Assembly (NCBI GenBank): GCA_003283415.1
Contig: QBXH01000005.1
Span: 1 to 63,375 of the forward strand
Length of the DNA stretch: 63,375 bases
Source: Prochlorococcus sp. AG-321-E21
GTDB lineage: Bacteria; Cyanobacteriota; Cyanobacteriia; PCC-6307; Cyanobiaceae
Reading direction: 5' to 3'
Below the pieces are notes generated by a model, which did not search any database, was not told the DNA's origin, and worked only from the letters and a program-made list of their open reading frames with translations. The position numbers and the translations under genes are program-made. Positions 16,795 to 25,232 of this stretch are shown one piece after another; the first letter of the stretch is position 1, and every line of letters starts with the position of its first letter.

Positions 16795-18432
16795 TTATGT
16801 AATAACAGTAGGTTTTTCCATTTTGGTAAGAGTTGAAATATTTAATAAATGATCTAAATCGTTAATTAAATCTTTTAGAGCTATTTGAGGATTTAAATCT
16901 AAATTATGGTGAGAACTTGCGAATTTTTCAAAATATAATCTTAAAGTTGAACCTTTTGTGTCAGTACCTGATAAACGTATAATTACTCTGGAATTATCCT
17001 CAAGTATAATTCTTAATCCTTGATTTTTACTAATTGAATTATCTACTGGATCTGAATATGAAAAGTTATCTGCTTGTTTTACCAGATTTCCAGCAAACTT
17101 ATTGTCTTTTAAACTTGGAAGCATAGAAGATAAATTATTGAATATTTGATTTGCAATAGTAGAAGGAATAGCCTCATAATCATGCCTTGAATAATAATTT
17201 CTTCCGTATTGTTTCCAGTGGTCTTGAATTAATTCACTAACTGAACATTTTTTCACAGCTAAAATTTGTAACCAATATAAAACTGCCCATAAGCCATCTT
17301 TTTCTCTGACATGATTACTCCCAGTTCCGAAGCTTTCCTCTCCACAAATTGTAATTAAATTAGAATCTAAAAGATTTCCAAAAAATTTCCACCCAGTTGG
17401 TGTTTCAAAACAAGGAATATTTAAAGCACGTGCAACAAAGTCTACTGCTGAACTTGTAGGCATAGATCGTGCAACACCAGCAATACCATCTTTATATCTA
17501 GGTACACAATGTGTATTAGCAGTAATAACTGCCAAACTATCACTTGGATTTACAAAACATCCCTGACCTAAGATCATATTTCTATCACCATCACCATCAC
17601 ATGCAGCTCCAAAACTATAGGCTTTTTGAACTAATAACAAATCCGCCAATTTAGACGCATAAGTAAGATTTGGATCAGGATGTAAACCTCCAAAATCCTC
17701 AAGGGGTGTGCCATTCATGACACAATCATCTAGAAGACCCATTTTGTCAACAAAAATATTTTTTGCATATGGACCAGTAACGGCATTCATTGCATCAAAA
17801 ATTAAAGAAAAATCATTTTTAAGAAAATCACTTATTTGATCTAAATCAAAAATATTCTCCATTAAATCTGAGTAATCTTTTAATCCATCAATTATTTCTA
17901 ATGAAGTTTCACCAAACGAGAATACACCAAACTTATCCAAGTCTGGAATTTTATTATTACTAATTTTGTAACTCTTAAGTGATTGAGAAAATTGGAATAT
18001 TTGATTTGTAATTGACTCAGGTGCAGGTCCACCATTCTCAGTATTTAATTTCACTCCGAAATCCCCGTCTATACCTCCAGGATTATGACTTGCTGAAAGA
18101 ATAATTCCTGCAATAGCTCCTTCTTTTCTAATTAAATGAGATATCGCAGGTGTGGATATTAAACCATTTTTTGGAATAATAACTTTTCCAACTTTATGAG
18201 CTACGCATATTTGGATAATCTTCCTGATTGCTTCGATATTCCCATATCTACCATCTCCACCAACAACCAATGTTGACTCTCGCAAATTATTAAGTGATTT
18301 TAAAATTGCCTCTATAAATATTTCCAAGTAATGCTCTTCATTAAACCTTAAAGTACTTTTTCTTAAGCCAGAAGTTCCTGGTTTCTGATCTAGAAAAGGA
18401 TTTTTTATATTAATAACATTAACTTCAGTCAT
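16795..18432 (-). CDS. pgm: Phosphoglucomutase
   Basis: This enzyme interconverts glucose-1-phosphate and glucose-6-phosphate (545 aa, the alpha-D-phosphohexomutase superfamily). The four signature loops are seen: catalytic phosphoserine loop LSASHNPGG (S115), metal loop DGDGDRN, sugar-binding loop GEESFGTGSNHVREKDG, and the C-terminal phosphate-binding RLSGTDTKGSTLR. Length and loop wording match the eukaryote-like PGM1 group found in cyanobacteria. It feeds glycogen and cell-envelope sugar synthesis. It is likely in one unit with the upstream 56-aa membrane gene. Confidence 0.94.
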   Translation of the reverse strand: MTEVNVINIKNPFLDQKPGTSGLRKSTLRFNEEHYLEIFIEAILKSLNNLRESTLVVGGDGRYGNIEAIRKIIQICVAHKVGKVIIPKNGLISTPAISHLIRKEGAIAGIILSASHNPGGIDGDFGVKLNTENGGPAPESITNQIFQFSQSLKSYKISNNKIPDLDKFGVFSFGETSLEIIDGLKDYSDLMENIFDLDQISDFLKNDFSLIFDAMNAVTGPYAKNIFVDKMGLLDDCVMNGTPLEDFGGLHPDPNLTYASKLADLLLVQKAYSFGAACDGDGDRNMILGQGCFVNPSDSLAVITANTHCVPRYKDGIAGVARSMPTSSAVDFVARALNIPCFETPTGWKFFGNLLDSNLITICGEESFGTGSNHVREKDGLWAVLYWLQILAVKKCSVSELIQDHWKQYGRNYYSRHDYEAIPSTIANQIFNNLSSMLPSLKDNKFAGNLVKQADNFSYSDPVDNSISKNQGLRIILEDNSRVIIRLSGTDTKGSTLRLYFEKFASSHHNLDLNPQIALKDLINDLDHLLNISTLTKMEKPTVIT

Positions 18433-18465
18433 GATTTCTATAAAACTTAGAAAAATCTAACTTAA

Positions 18466-18636
18466 TTAATGTGGCATTTCGGATGTTCTTAACATAGCGA
18501 TAAACCATAAGGATGAAATAAATAGTGCGCTTAGAATTCCATAATTGACTCCAAACTTAGAAATAGTAATAGGAACTATCAAGGGAAAACTTAAAGCTCC
18601 AAATAAAGGTGTAAAAGCAACAATTTTTTTTAGCAT
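18466..18636 (-). CDS. Small two-helix membrane protein, 56 aa
   Basis: This frame was read by hand from ATG 18636 to TAA 18466. It gives a 56-aa hydrophobic protein with two likely transmembrane helices (about 5-24 and 32-49) joined by a short loop and ending TSEMPH. No family is recognised. It lies 16 bases downstream of the DUF4912 gene and 33 bases upstream of pgm on the same strand, so the three are probably co-transcribed. It looks genuine because it fills the gap and has membrane topology, but conservation is unchecked. Confidence 0.6.
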   Translation of the reverse strand: MLKKIVAFTPLFGALSFPLIVPITISKFGVNYGILSALFISSLWFIAMLRTSEMPH

Positions 18637-18652
18637 TAATATTTTTATTTAT

Positions 18653-19759
18653 TTAAAACCATTCTGTCTCAGCATTATCTTTCTCATTCGTATCGTCAAG
18701 AGGAGTAACTCTATCAAATTTCATTGTTATGCTTTTTTCTTGAGAACCAGAAGCATCAACAGCTTTAATTTCGTATTTTTGAGAGCCATCCCTAAAAGGA
18801 ACTTGAAGTCTAAATGTACCGTCAGCAGCCAAAGGAACTTCTTGTTCACCAATAGTTAATTTGGCAGATGGATCTGTAGCTCCATATACAATTAATTCCG
18901 AATCAGCAACTAACCAAAAAGATTTATTTTTAACTATTCCACTACCAGATTCATTTAAACCTGAAGACCACTTCCCTGCCCCAGAATCGGTGAGATTTGA
19001 GTTTAAATTTGTTGAATTCATATCTTCCATAAACTCTTCAGAGCCTACTTTTCTTCTTTTAGGAAAACTTGTTGCTGCCTGATATAAGCGCTCATGCAAC
19101 CCATTAGATTCTTGTATCTGTGGTGTTTGCATTATCGAAGGAGGCTCAGATAATGCAGAAGTCTCTAAGTTAAAAGGAACAAATTTATCTAAAATCTGCT
19201 CTGAAGGCTGAGTACCTGGAACATGACTTACAGAGGAAAAAGCTAATGACTTCCATTTAAAGCCATATTTATAACCCAATTCAACTTTATAATCTCTATC
19301 TGCAAGAGGAATTGGCAAATACCATTCAGTGCTATAACTATCTACAGTAATTTCTCTTAAAGTTCCCTGATTTAAATCTCCTTCACCAATACCAGTAGCA
19401 TCGTATAAACGTAGACATAATTTATTAGCACCTAAGGACTGAGCTTTATCTCTATCACTTTCTGAGATTTGCCAAAATACATATGCCCATTCTGGATCTC
19501 TAGGCAAAAATACTAATTTTGTATTAACTTCTTCTTTTACAGGTTGAGTAGGAAAGTCAGAAACTCTTTGTGTAGTATTTTTAGTTAAGGTTTTAATAGA
19601 TGATTTGGTAGCATTTTTTTGATATTTCTCTATGAGATCGATTAATATGGCTTTCTTTTTTCTACTGTATAGCGGTACAGATAATTTACTTGCTTCTTGT
19701 CGCAGTTGTCTGAGGGTGAGACTAAGTAAATATTCTTTATTCTTGATCCCATCAACCAC
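18653..19759 (-). CDS. SAP-like/DUF4912 domain protein
   Basis: This protein of 368 aa has three parts. Residues about 7-45 form a SAP or Rho-N-like helix-extended-helix (LRQEASKLSVPLYSRKKKA), usually a nucleic-acid-binding element. Residues about 85-190 carry the DUF4912 pattern (PRDPEWAYVFWQISESDR, then LRLYDATG, then STEWYLPIP). The C-terminal region is beta-rich (SELIVYGATDPSAKLTIGE). The GTG start at 19759 is decided by a strong AAGGAG ribosome-binding site 8 bases upstream. The biological role of DUF4912 is unknown; it is widespread in cyanobacteria. Confidence 0.75.
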   Translation of the reverse strand: MVDGIKNKEYLLSLTLRQLRQEASKLSVPLYSRKKKAILIDLIEKYQKNATKSSIKTLTKNTTQRVSDFPTQPVKEEVNTKLVFLPRDPEWAYVFWQISESDRDKAQSLGANKLCLRLYDATGIGEGDLNQGTLREITVDSYSTEWYLPIPLADRDYKVELGYKYGFKWKSLAFSSVSHVPGTQPSEQILDKFVPFNLETSALSEPPSIMQTPQIQESNGLHERLYQAATSFPKRRKVGSEEFMEDMNSTNLNSNLTDSGAGKWSSGLNESGSGIVKNKSFWLVADSELIVYGATDPSAKLTIGEQEVPLAADGTFRLQVPFRDGSQKYEIKAVDASGSQEKSITMKFDRVTPLDDTNEKDNAETEWF

Positions 19760-19820
19760 TTTTAAAACTCCTTAATTTGCATGAAATTAGTATGTTCTTT
19801 TTTTCTGCAGTTTGGGTGAG

Positions 19821-19849
19821 ATTGTAGGCAGTCGTCAGGATCTTCTGAC
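19821..19849 (-). promoter_or_regulatory. Candidate promoter with 16-bp palindrome for the DUF4912 gene
   Basis: On the minus strand a TACAAT -10 hexamer occupies 19826-19821. About 17 bases upstream a perfect inverted repeat, GTCAG-AAGATC-CTGAC on that strand, covers 19849-19834, overlapping the spacer and the -35 position. The arrangement predicts a 5' leader of about 50 bases before the GTG start. The palindrome could be an operator for an unknown factor. This is a pattern-based call with no experimental support. The rest of the 264-base gap (19760-20023) shows no gene. Confidence 0.35.
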
Positions 19850-20023
19850 TACTTTAAATGTTTTAAATTTTGTAACTTTCTTATAAATAATTGGTATAAA
19901 TGAATTTTGAAGAAATCTAGAAATCTATAATTAAGAGATTAATTTTCTATTTTTTTAAATTTTATTACCTTGAATTGTTAAGAACTCAACAAAAATATAT
20001 TTTTTCTTCGGGATCACTTCATA

Positions 20024-20386
20024 TTAATTTTCCCAGTTTTGTTCGACTAAAGTGATTAAATCCTCAAGTTCCAATTCTTTGAAGCTTTTTTTAATACTCT
20101 GAGAGAAACTGTTTAATTTCTTGGCAGCAGCATACATTTGTTCATAAAAAAGTTGATTAAAGTTATTATCATTAAACTTCTTCGATTGTTTCTCACACCA
20201 CTTTTTAAGGAGTTTATCTTCTACAAATGAGGATTTTCCATCTTTTGCTATCTCTTTAAAGATTTCAAGACAATGAGCTAGCAATCTTACATGGTGCTTT
20301 TTTATTACAGGTAGATTCAATTTATCTATATTTTTTACAATTTCATCAGTTAAAGGACTTGGAAAGGAATTTGTTTGGTTAGACAT
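20024..20386 (-). CDS. Hypothetical helical protein divergent from suf operon
   Basis: This all-helical, charged protein of 120 aa has no membrane segment. It carries two cysteines (in LLAHCLEIFK and KKWCEKQSK) but no helix-turn-helix or C-x2-C cluster, so it is not an ordinary SufR (which is longer and carries an HTH plus cysteine ligands). It is transcribed divergently from sufB across a 97-base gap, the place where sufR lies in many cyanobacteria. I do not recognise the family. Guilt by position would suggest a link to iron-sulfur assembly, but nothing in the sequence proves it. Confidence 0.65.
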   Translation of the reverse strand: MSNQTNSFPSPLTDEIVKNIDKLNLPVIKKHHVRLLAHCLEIFKEIAKDGKSSFVEDKLLKKWCEKQSKKFNDNNFNQLFYEQMYAAAKKLNSFSQSIKKSFKELELEDLITLVEQNWEN

Positions 20387-20450
20387 TAATTTTTTAATTT
20401 AATTAAAGATAAAAACTCAATATTGGGGATATATTTAGTTAAAGTATAGA

Positions 20451-20469
20451 AATCTAATTGTAATAGATT
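20451..20469. promoter_or_regulatory. Inverted repeat upstream of sufB
   Basis: A 6-base inverted repeat, AATCTA-N7-TAGATT, ends 14 bases before the sufB start codon. It lies in the sufB leader or promoter region shared with the divergent 120-aa gene. It could be an operator half-site pair or a leader hairpin. AT-rich DNA gives such repeats by chance, so the call is weak. Confidence 0.3.
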
Positions 20470-20483
20470 AATTTATAGAAATT

Positions 20484-21926
20484 ATGGTAAGCGAAAATTT
20501 AGTTAAAGATGTCGTCTCTGAACCGTATAAATACGGTTTTGTTACCGATATCGAAACTGAAAAAATTTCCAAAGGACTTAATGAAGATACAATACGATTA
20601 ATTTCAGCAAAAAAAGAAGAGCCTGAATATCTTTTAAATTTTAGACTTAATGCATTCAGGAAATGGCAAAAAATGAATGAGCCTAATTGGGCAGACTTAG
20701 GATATAAAAAGATTGATTATCAAGATATAATTTATTATTCTGCACCCAAACAAAAAGAAAAAATTTCTAGTTTAGATGAAGTTGATCCAAAGCTCTTAGA
20801 AACTTTTGATAAATTAGGCATTCCTCTTACTGAACAAAAAAAACTTACAAACGTTGCTGTTGATGCTGTATTTGATAGCGTTTCTATTGCGACAACTTTC
20901 AGAAAAGAACTTGCACAGCATGGAGTCATATTTTGTTCTATAAGCGAAGCAGTTAAAGATCACTCAGATTTAATAGAAAAGTATTTAGGTTCTGTAGTAC
21001 CCGCTTATGATAATTATTTTGCCGCGTTAAACTCTGCTGTTTTTAGTGATGGTTCATTCGTTTATATTCCAAAAGGAGTAAAATGTCCGATGGATCTTTC
21101 ATCCTATTTTAGGATAAATAGTGGGGATTCCGGTCAGTTTGAAAGAACTCTAATTATCGCAGAAGAATCTAGCTCTGTTAGCTACCTTGAGGGATGTACT
21201 GCTCCAATGTTTGATACCAACACTTTACATGCAGCAGTAGTTGAACTTATTGCTTTAGACGATGCCTCAATTAAATACTCAACAGTCCAAAATTGGTATG
21301 CTGGAAATGAAGAGGGGGTTGGCGGAATCTTTAATTTTGTCACCAAAAGGGGGAAATGTTTAGGTAAGAGAAGTAAAATAAGTTGGTCTCAAGTTGAAAC
21401 AGGTTCTGCCATAACTTGGAAATATCCTAGCTGTCTTCTTTTAGGAGAAGAATCGGTAGGGGAATTTTATTCTGTAGCACTTACTAATAACCTTCAACAA
21501 GCCGATACAGGTACAAAAATGATTCACATTGGTCCTAAAACCAAATCAACAATAGTTAGCAAAGGCATTAGTGCTGGAAATTCAGTAAATAGTTATAGAG
21601 GTCTTGTGAAAATGGGTTCAAAAGCTTCTGGATCAAGAAACTACAGTCAATGTGATTCAATGTTAATAGGCGATCAAGCTGCTGCGAATACATTTCCTTA
21701 TATTCAATCTCAACAACCAAATTCAGAAATTGAGCATGAAGCAAGTACATGTAGAATTTCTGAAGATCAACTCTTTTATTTACAAAGTAGGGGTATTGAA
21801 TTTGAAGAGGCTGTATCAATGATGGTAAGTGGCTTTTGTAGAGATGTCTTCAATCAACTCCCAATGGAATTTGCCGCTGAAGCCGATAAGTTGCTTGCCC
21901 TCAAATTAGAAGGTTCAGTTGGATAA
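20484..21926 (+). CDS. sufB: Fe-S cluster assembly scaffold SufB
   Basis: This is the scaffold subunit of the SufBC2D complex that builds iron-sulfur clusters, essential for photosystem I assembly (480 aa, typical length). Family hallmarks include [18 protein letters not shown] (about residues 190-207), the right-handed beta-helix core with SYLEGCTAP (conserved cysteine) and the C-terminal SEIEHEAS and [10 protein letters not shown] segments shared with SufD. The ATG at 20484 begins the operon sufB-sufC-sufD-sufS with gaps of 21 and 7 bases and a 1-base overlap. No sufE or sufA is adjacent. Confidence 0.97.
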   Translation: MVSENLVKDVVSEPYKYGFVTDIETEKISKGLNEDTIRLISAKKEEPEYLLNFRLNAFRKWQKMNEPNWADLGYKKIDYQDIIYYSAPKQKEKISSLDEVDPKLLETFDKLGIPLTEQKKLTNVAVDAVFDSVSIATTFRKELAQHGVIFCSISEAVKDHSDLIEKYLGSVVPAYDNYFAALNSAVFSDGSFVYIPKGVKCPMDLSSYFRINSGDSGQFERTLIIAEESSSVSYLEGCTAPMFDTNTLHAAVVELIALDDASIKYSTVQNWYAGNEEGVGGIFNFVTKRGKCLGKRSKISWSQVETGSAITWKYPSCLLLGEESVGEFYSVALTNNLQQADTGTKMIHIGPKTKSTIVSKGISAGNSVNSYRGLVKMGSKASGSRNYSQCDSMLIGDQAAANTFPYIQSQQPNSEIEHEASTCRISEDQLFYLQSRGIEFEEAVSMMVSGFCRDVFNQLPMEFAAEADKLLALKLEGSVG

Positions 21927-21947
21927 TCAATTAATTTCTAAAGTGTG

Positions 21948-22730
21948 ATGCAAAGCAAAAAGAAAGAATTAAATCCAATATTAGAAGTAAATAATCTTTT
22001 TGCATCTATAGAAAATCTTCCCATTTTAAAAGGAGTAACCATTTCAGTTAATCCTGGCGAAATTCATGCCATAATGGGTAGAAATGGATGTGGCAAAAGT
22101 ACTCTTTCCAAGATTATTGCGGGTCATCCATCATACAAAGTAACTAAAGGCGAAATAAAATTCGCCGGCAATGACATTCAATCTTTAGAACCTGAAGAAA
22201 GAGCTCAATCGGGTATTTTTCTTGGTTTTCAATATCCAATTGAAATTCCAGGAGTAAGTAATCTAGAATTTCTAAGGGTTGCAACAAATGCAAGAAGAAA
22301 ATTTCTTAATAAAGAAGAACTCGATACTTTTGATTTTGAAGATTTAGTAAAAGAAAAACTTGACTTAGTTAAAATGGATTCTGCCTTTTTATCGAGGAGT
22401 ATCAATCAAGGGTTTTCTGGAGGGGAAAAGAAAAGAAATGAAATATTGCAAATGGCATTGTTAGAACCAAGAATTGCAATTTTGGACGAGACCGACTCAG
22501 GTTTAGATATTGATGCCCTTAGAATAGTAGCATCGGGGATTAAAAAGATATCTAATGAACAAACAGGAATTATCCTAATCACTCATTACCAAAGGTTATT
22601 AGATGAGATACAACCCGATTACGTTCATGTCATGTCAGATGGTCAAATAATAAAAACTGGAGAAAGTGACCTTGCCCTAGAACTTGAGAAACATGGATAT
22701 GAATGGACCGATAATTTTACAAAAGAGTAA
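21948..22730 (+). CDS. sufC: Suf complex ATPase SufC
   Basis: This is the ABC-type ATPase subunit of SufBCD (260 aa). Walker A is GRNGCGKST (about 44-52), the signature is the Suf-specific [11 protein letters not shown], and Walker B is [12 protein letters not shown], where the DETDSGLD wording distinguishes SufC from transporter ATPases. A GTG directly precedes the chosen ATG at 21948. It is cytosolic, binds SufB and SufD, and drives conformational change for cluster assembly. It is translated within the suf operon, 21 bases after sufB. Confidence 0.97.
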   Translation: MQSKKKELNPILEVNNLFASIENLPILKGVTISVNPGEIHAIMGRNGCGKSTLSKIIAGHPSYKVTKGEIKFAGNDIQSLEPEERAQSGIFLGFQYPIEIPGVSNLEFLRVATNARRKFLNKEELDTFDFEDLVKEKLDLVKMDSAFLSRSINQGFSGGEKKRNEILQMALLEPRIAILDETDSGLDIDALRIVASGIKKISNEQTGIILITHYQRLLDEIQPDYVHVMSDGQIIKTGESDLALELEKHGYEWTDNFTKE

Positions 22731-22737
22731 TAAATAA

Positions 22738-23955
22738 ATGCAAATTATTGAAGAAATCAAAAAGAATGAATTAATGAGTAATCCATCTGAGATACAAAAA
22801 CTTTGTTTAGATAGATTAAAATCAAATCCTTTACCAAATGTCAAAAGTGAATACTGGAGACTTTCCAATAAATCCAAATTTACAAGCTTTTTAGATCATT
22901 CAAGTAAGAATAAAGAATCTAAAATTAATCTCCCATATAAAAAAGCATCTCAAAATATAATCAGATTTATAATAGGTGAGAATTGCTCAAAAAATTTAGA
23001 AGAAAAAACCTATTCAATCAAAAAATTAAAAGAGATAGAAATAGTCGATTATATTAAAAAAAATATATCTAATTTCGATCAAAATGATCATTGGAGTGAC
23101 CTACTAAATCATTGTTTAAGTTCTCAAGAAAACATCTTGGGTTTAAACATTTCTGGTAATAAAATTCCTCCTATTGAGATATTTAGTGCTTCCTCACCCG
23201 ACTCTTTCAATGCTAAAACACTTATTTTATTCTTTGAAAAGAATTCAAAAGTTGATTTATTACAAATTAATCTAGGCAATAAAAATTCTTCATTATCTCA
23301 ATCAACTTATTTCTGTTTAGAGGAAAATACTTCGGTAAATCATGGGGTAGTTTCCTATGGAGAAAGCAAATCTAATTTATTAAACTCTTTAAATGTAATT
23401 CAAAAAGCGAAAAGTGAATACAGCTTAGGTTCATTACATTTCAAATTTAATTATGCAAGATTTGAAATCCGCATTAAGCAATTAGAGGGAAATGCCAAAA
23501 CTTATATAAAAGGAATACAAATAACAAAAAACAACGACCAAATAGCTACCTATACAAACATGGAATTTAATGGCCCTAATGGCTTTTTAGATCAAATTAA
23601 TAAATCCTTAGCAGATGATAAATCACATGCTGTATTTGAAGGTTCAATCATTGTTCCGCAAATTGCGCAAAAAACCGATGCGTCACAATTAAGTAGGAAT
23701 CTACTTTTATCTAGACATGCAAAAATAGATACTAAACCTCAGTTAGAAATAATTGCTGACGACGTGAAATGCAAACATGGTGCAACTATTTCACAATTAA
23801 ATGAAGAGGAACTTTTCTATATGAGATCAAGAGGACTCACGTTAGCAGAAGCTAGTAAACTACAATTAAGCTCATACATACAAGAAATAATTTCATGTAT
23901 TCCTGTTTCTAAAGATAGATGGGATTTGCTTGATAAACTTTTAAAAGACAATTAA
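22738..23955 (+). CDS. sufD: Fe-S cluster assembly protein SufD
   Basis: This protein of 405 aa is homologous to SufB over the beta-helix core and pairs with it on the SufC dimer. Its C-terminal third is best conserved: CKHGATISQLNEEELFYM (about residues 343-360), then RSRGLTLAEA. The N-terminal half is divergent and lysine-rich, as is usual for SufD. The TAA stop shares its final A with the ATG of sufS (TAATG), so translation of the two is coupled. The ATG at 22738 follows sufC by 7 bases. Confidence 0.93.
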   Translation: MQIIEEIKKNELMSNPSEIQKLCLDRLKSNPLPNVKSEYWRLSNKSKFTSFLDHSSKNKESKINLPYKKASQNIIRFIIGENCSKNLEEKTYSIKKLKEIEIVDYIKKNISNFDQNDHWSDLLNHCLSSQENILGLNISGNKIPPIEIFSASSPDSFNAKTLILFFEKNSKVDLLQINLGNKNSSLSQSTYFCLEENTSVNHGVVSYGESKSNLLNSLNVIQKAKSEYSLGSLHFKFNYARFEIRIKQLEGNAKTYIKGIQITKNNDQIATYTNMEFNGPNGFLDQINKSLADDKSHAVFEGSIIVPQIAQKTDASQLSRNLLLSRHAKIDTKPQLEIIADDVKCKHGATISQLNEEELFYMRSRGLTLAEASKLQLSSYIQEIISCIPVSKDRWDLLDKLLKDN

Positions 23956-25232
23956 TGGAGACAGTTAAAATTTTCCCGAAAATAGATACAAAAGATTCTC
24001 CTCTAATAAAACAAAATGATTTTCCTTTATTAGAAAATAATCTCAAAAGCAAAAATTCAATTATTTATCTTGATCACGCTGCAACAACGCAAAAACCAAT
24101 TCAAGTTCTTGAGAAAATTGATGAATATTACAAAAATTTCAATGCAAACGTGCATAGAGGCGCTCATCAATTAAGTGCTAAAGCAACAGAAGAATTTGAG
24201 AATTCAAGATCCATAATTGCTGGATATGTTAATGCTAATTCAACAAAAGAAATAATCTTCACAAGGAATGCAACTGAAGCTATAAATCTAGTTGCAAGAT
24301 CATGGGGCGAATTTACTTTAAAAGAAGATGATGAAATTCTTTTATCAATAATGGAGCATCATAGTAATATTGTTCCTTGGCAAATGGTAGCTGCAAAAAA
24401 CAAGTGTAAGCTGAAATTTGTTGGAATTGATCAAGACGGAAGATTGGATGTAAATGATTTCAAATCAAAATTAACAACGAAAACAAAATTAGTGAGTTTA
24501 TTACATATAAGCAACACTTTAGGGTGCTGTAATCCAATAAAAGAAATAACTAAATTAGCTAAGAATAAGGGTTCTTTAGTTCTACTTGATGCATGTCAGA
24601 GTTTAGCTCATCAAAAAATAGATATTCATGAACTTGGTATAGATTTTTTAGCCGGTTCAGGACATAAATTATTCGGCCCAACAGGAATAGGATTCTTATG
24701 GTCCAAAAAAGAAATATTAGAAAAAATTCCTCCTTTTTTTGGGGGTGGTGAAATGATTAAGGATGTTTTTGAAGAGAAGAGTACTTGGGCTGAACTTCCT
24801 CATAAATTTGAAGCTGGGACACCAGCTATTGCTGAAGCTATAGGATTAGCAGCCGCAATTAAATACATTAACAATATTGGTTTAGATCTTATAAGTGACT
24901 ACGAAAAGATGATAACAAAATATTTATTTGAACAATTAAATCAAATAGAGGATCTTGAAATAATAGGTCCTTCTCCAAGGAAGGACCCTAACAGAGCTTC
25001 ATTAGCAACTTTTTATGTTAAAGAAATACATTCAAACGACATAGCCGAAATTCTTGATTCGAAAGGAATCTGCATCAGAAGTGGTCATCACTGCTGTCAA
25101 CCTCTACATAGACATATTGGAATAAATTCAACAGCGAGAATAAGTATGAACTTCACAACTACTAAAGACGATATTAATACTTTTATAGAAAAACTTAAAG
25201 AAACTATAAGTTTTTTGAAACTTAATTCTTAA
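23955..25232 (+). CDS. sufS: Cysteine desulfurase SufS
   Basis: This group II PLP-dependent cysteine desulfurase of 425 aa supplies sulfur to SufBCD. The PLP lysine is K238 in AGSGHKLFGPTG and the catalytic cysteine is C380 in RSGHHCCQP, where a second cysteine follows directly. An HxxxxxxxxLDAC-type strand (LLDACQSLAHQ) precedes the lysine. Residues 1-30 extend beyond the usual start but are in frame and translated from the coupled ATG. Its 3' end overlaps the convergent peptidase gene by 4 bases. Confidence 0.96.
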   Translation: METVKIFPKIDTKDSPLIKQNDFPLLENNLKSKNSIIYLDHAATTQKPIQVLEKIDEYYKNFNANVHRGAHQLSAKATEEFENSRSIIAGYVNANSTKEIIFTRNATEAINLVARSWGEFTLKEDDEILLSIMEHHSNIVPWQMVAAKNKCKLKFVGIDQDGRLDVNDFKSKLTTKTKLVSLLHISNTLGCCNPIKEITKLAKNKGSLVLLDACQSLAHQKIDIHELGIDFLAGSGHKLFGPTGIGFLWSKKEILEKIPPFFGGGEMIKDVFEEKSTWAELPHKFEAGTPAIAEAIGLAAAIKYINNIGLDLISDYEKMITKYLFEQLNQIEDLEIIGPSPRKDPNRASLATFYVKEIHSNDIAEILDSKGICIRSGHHCCQPLHRHIGINSTARISMNFTTTKDDINTFIEKLKETISFLKLNS

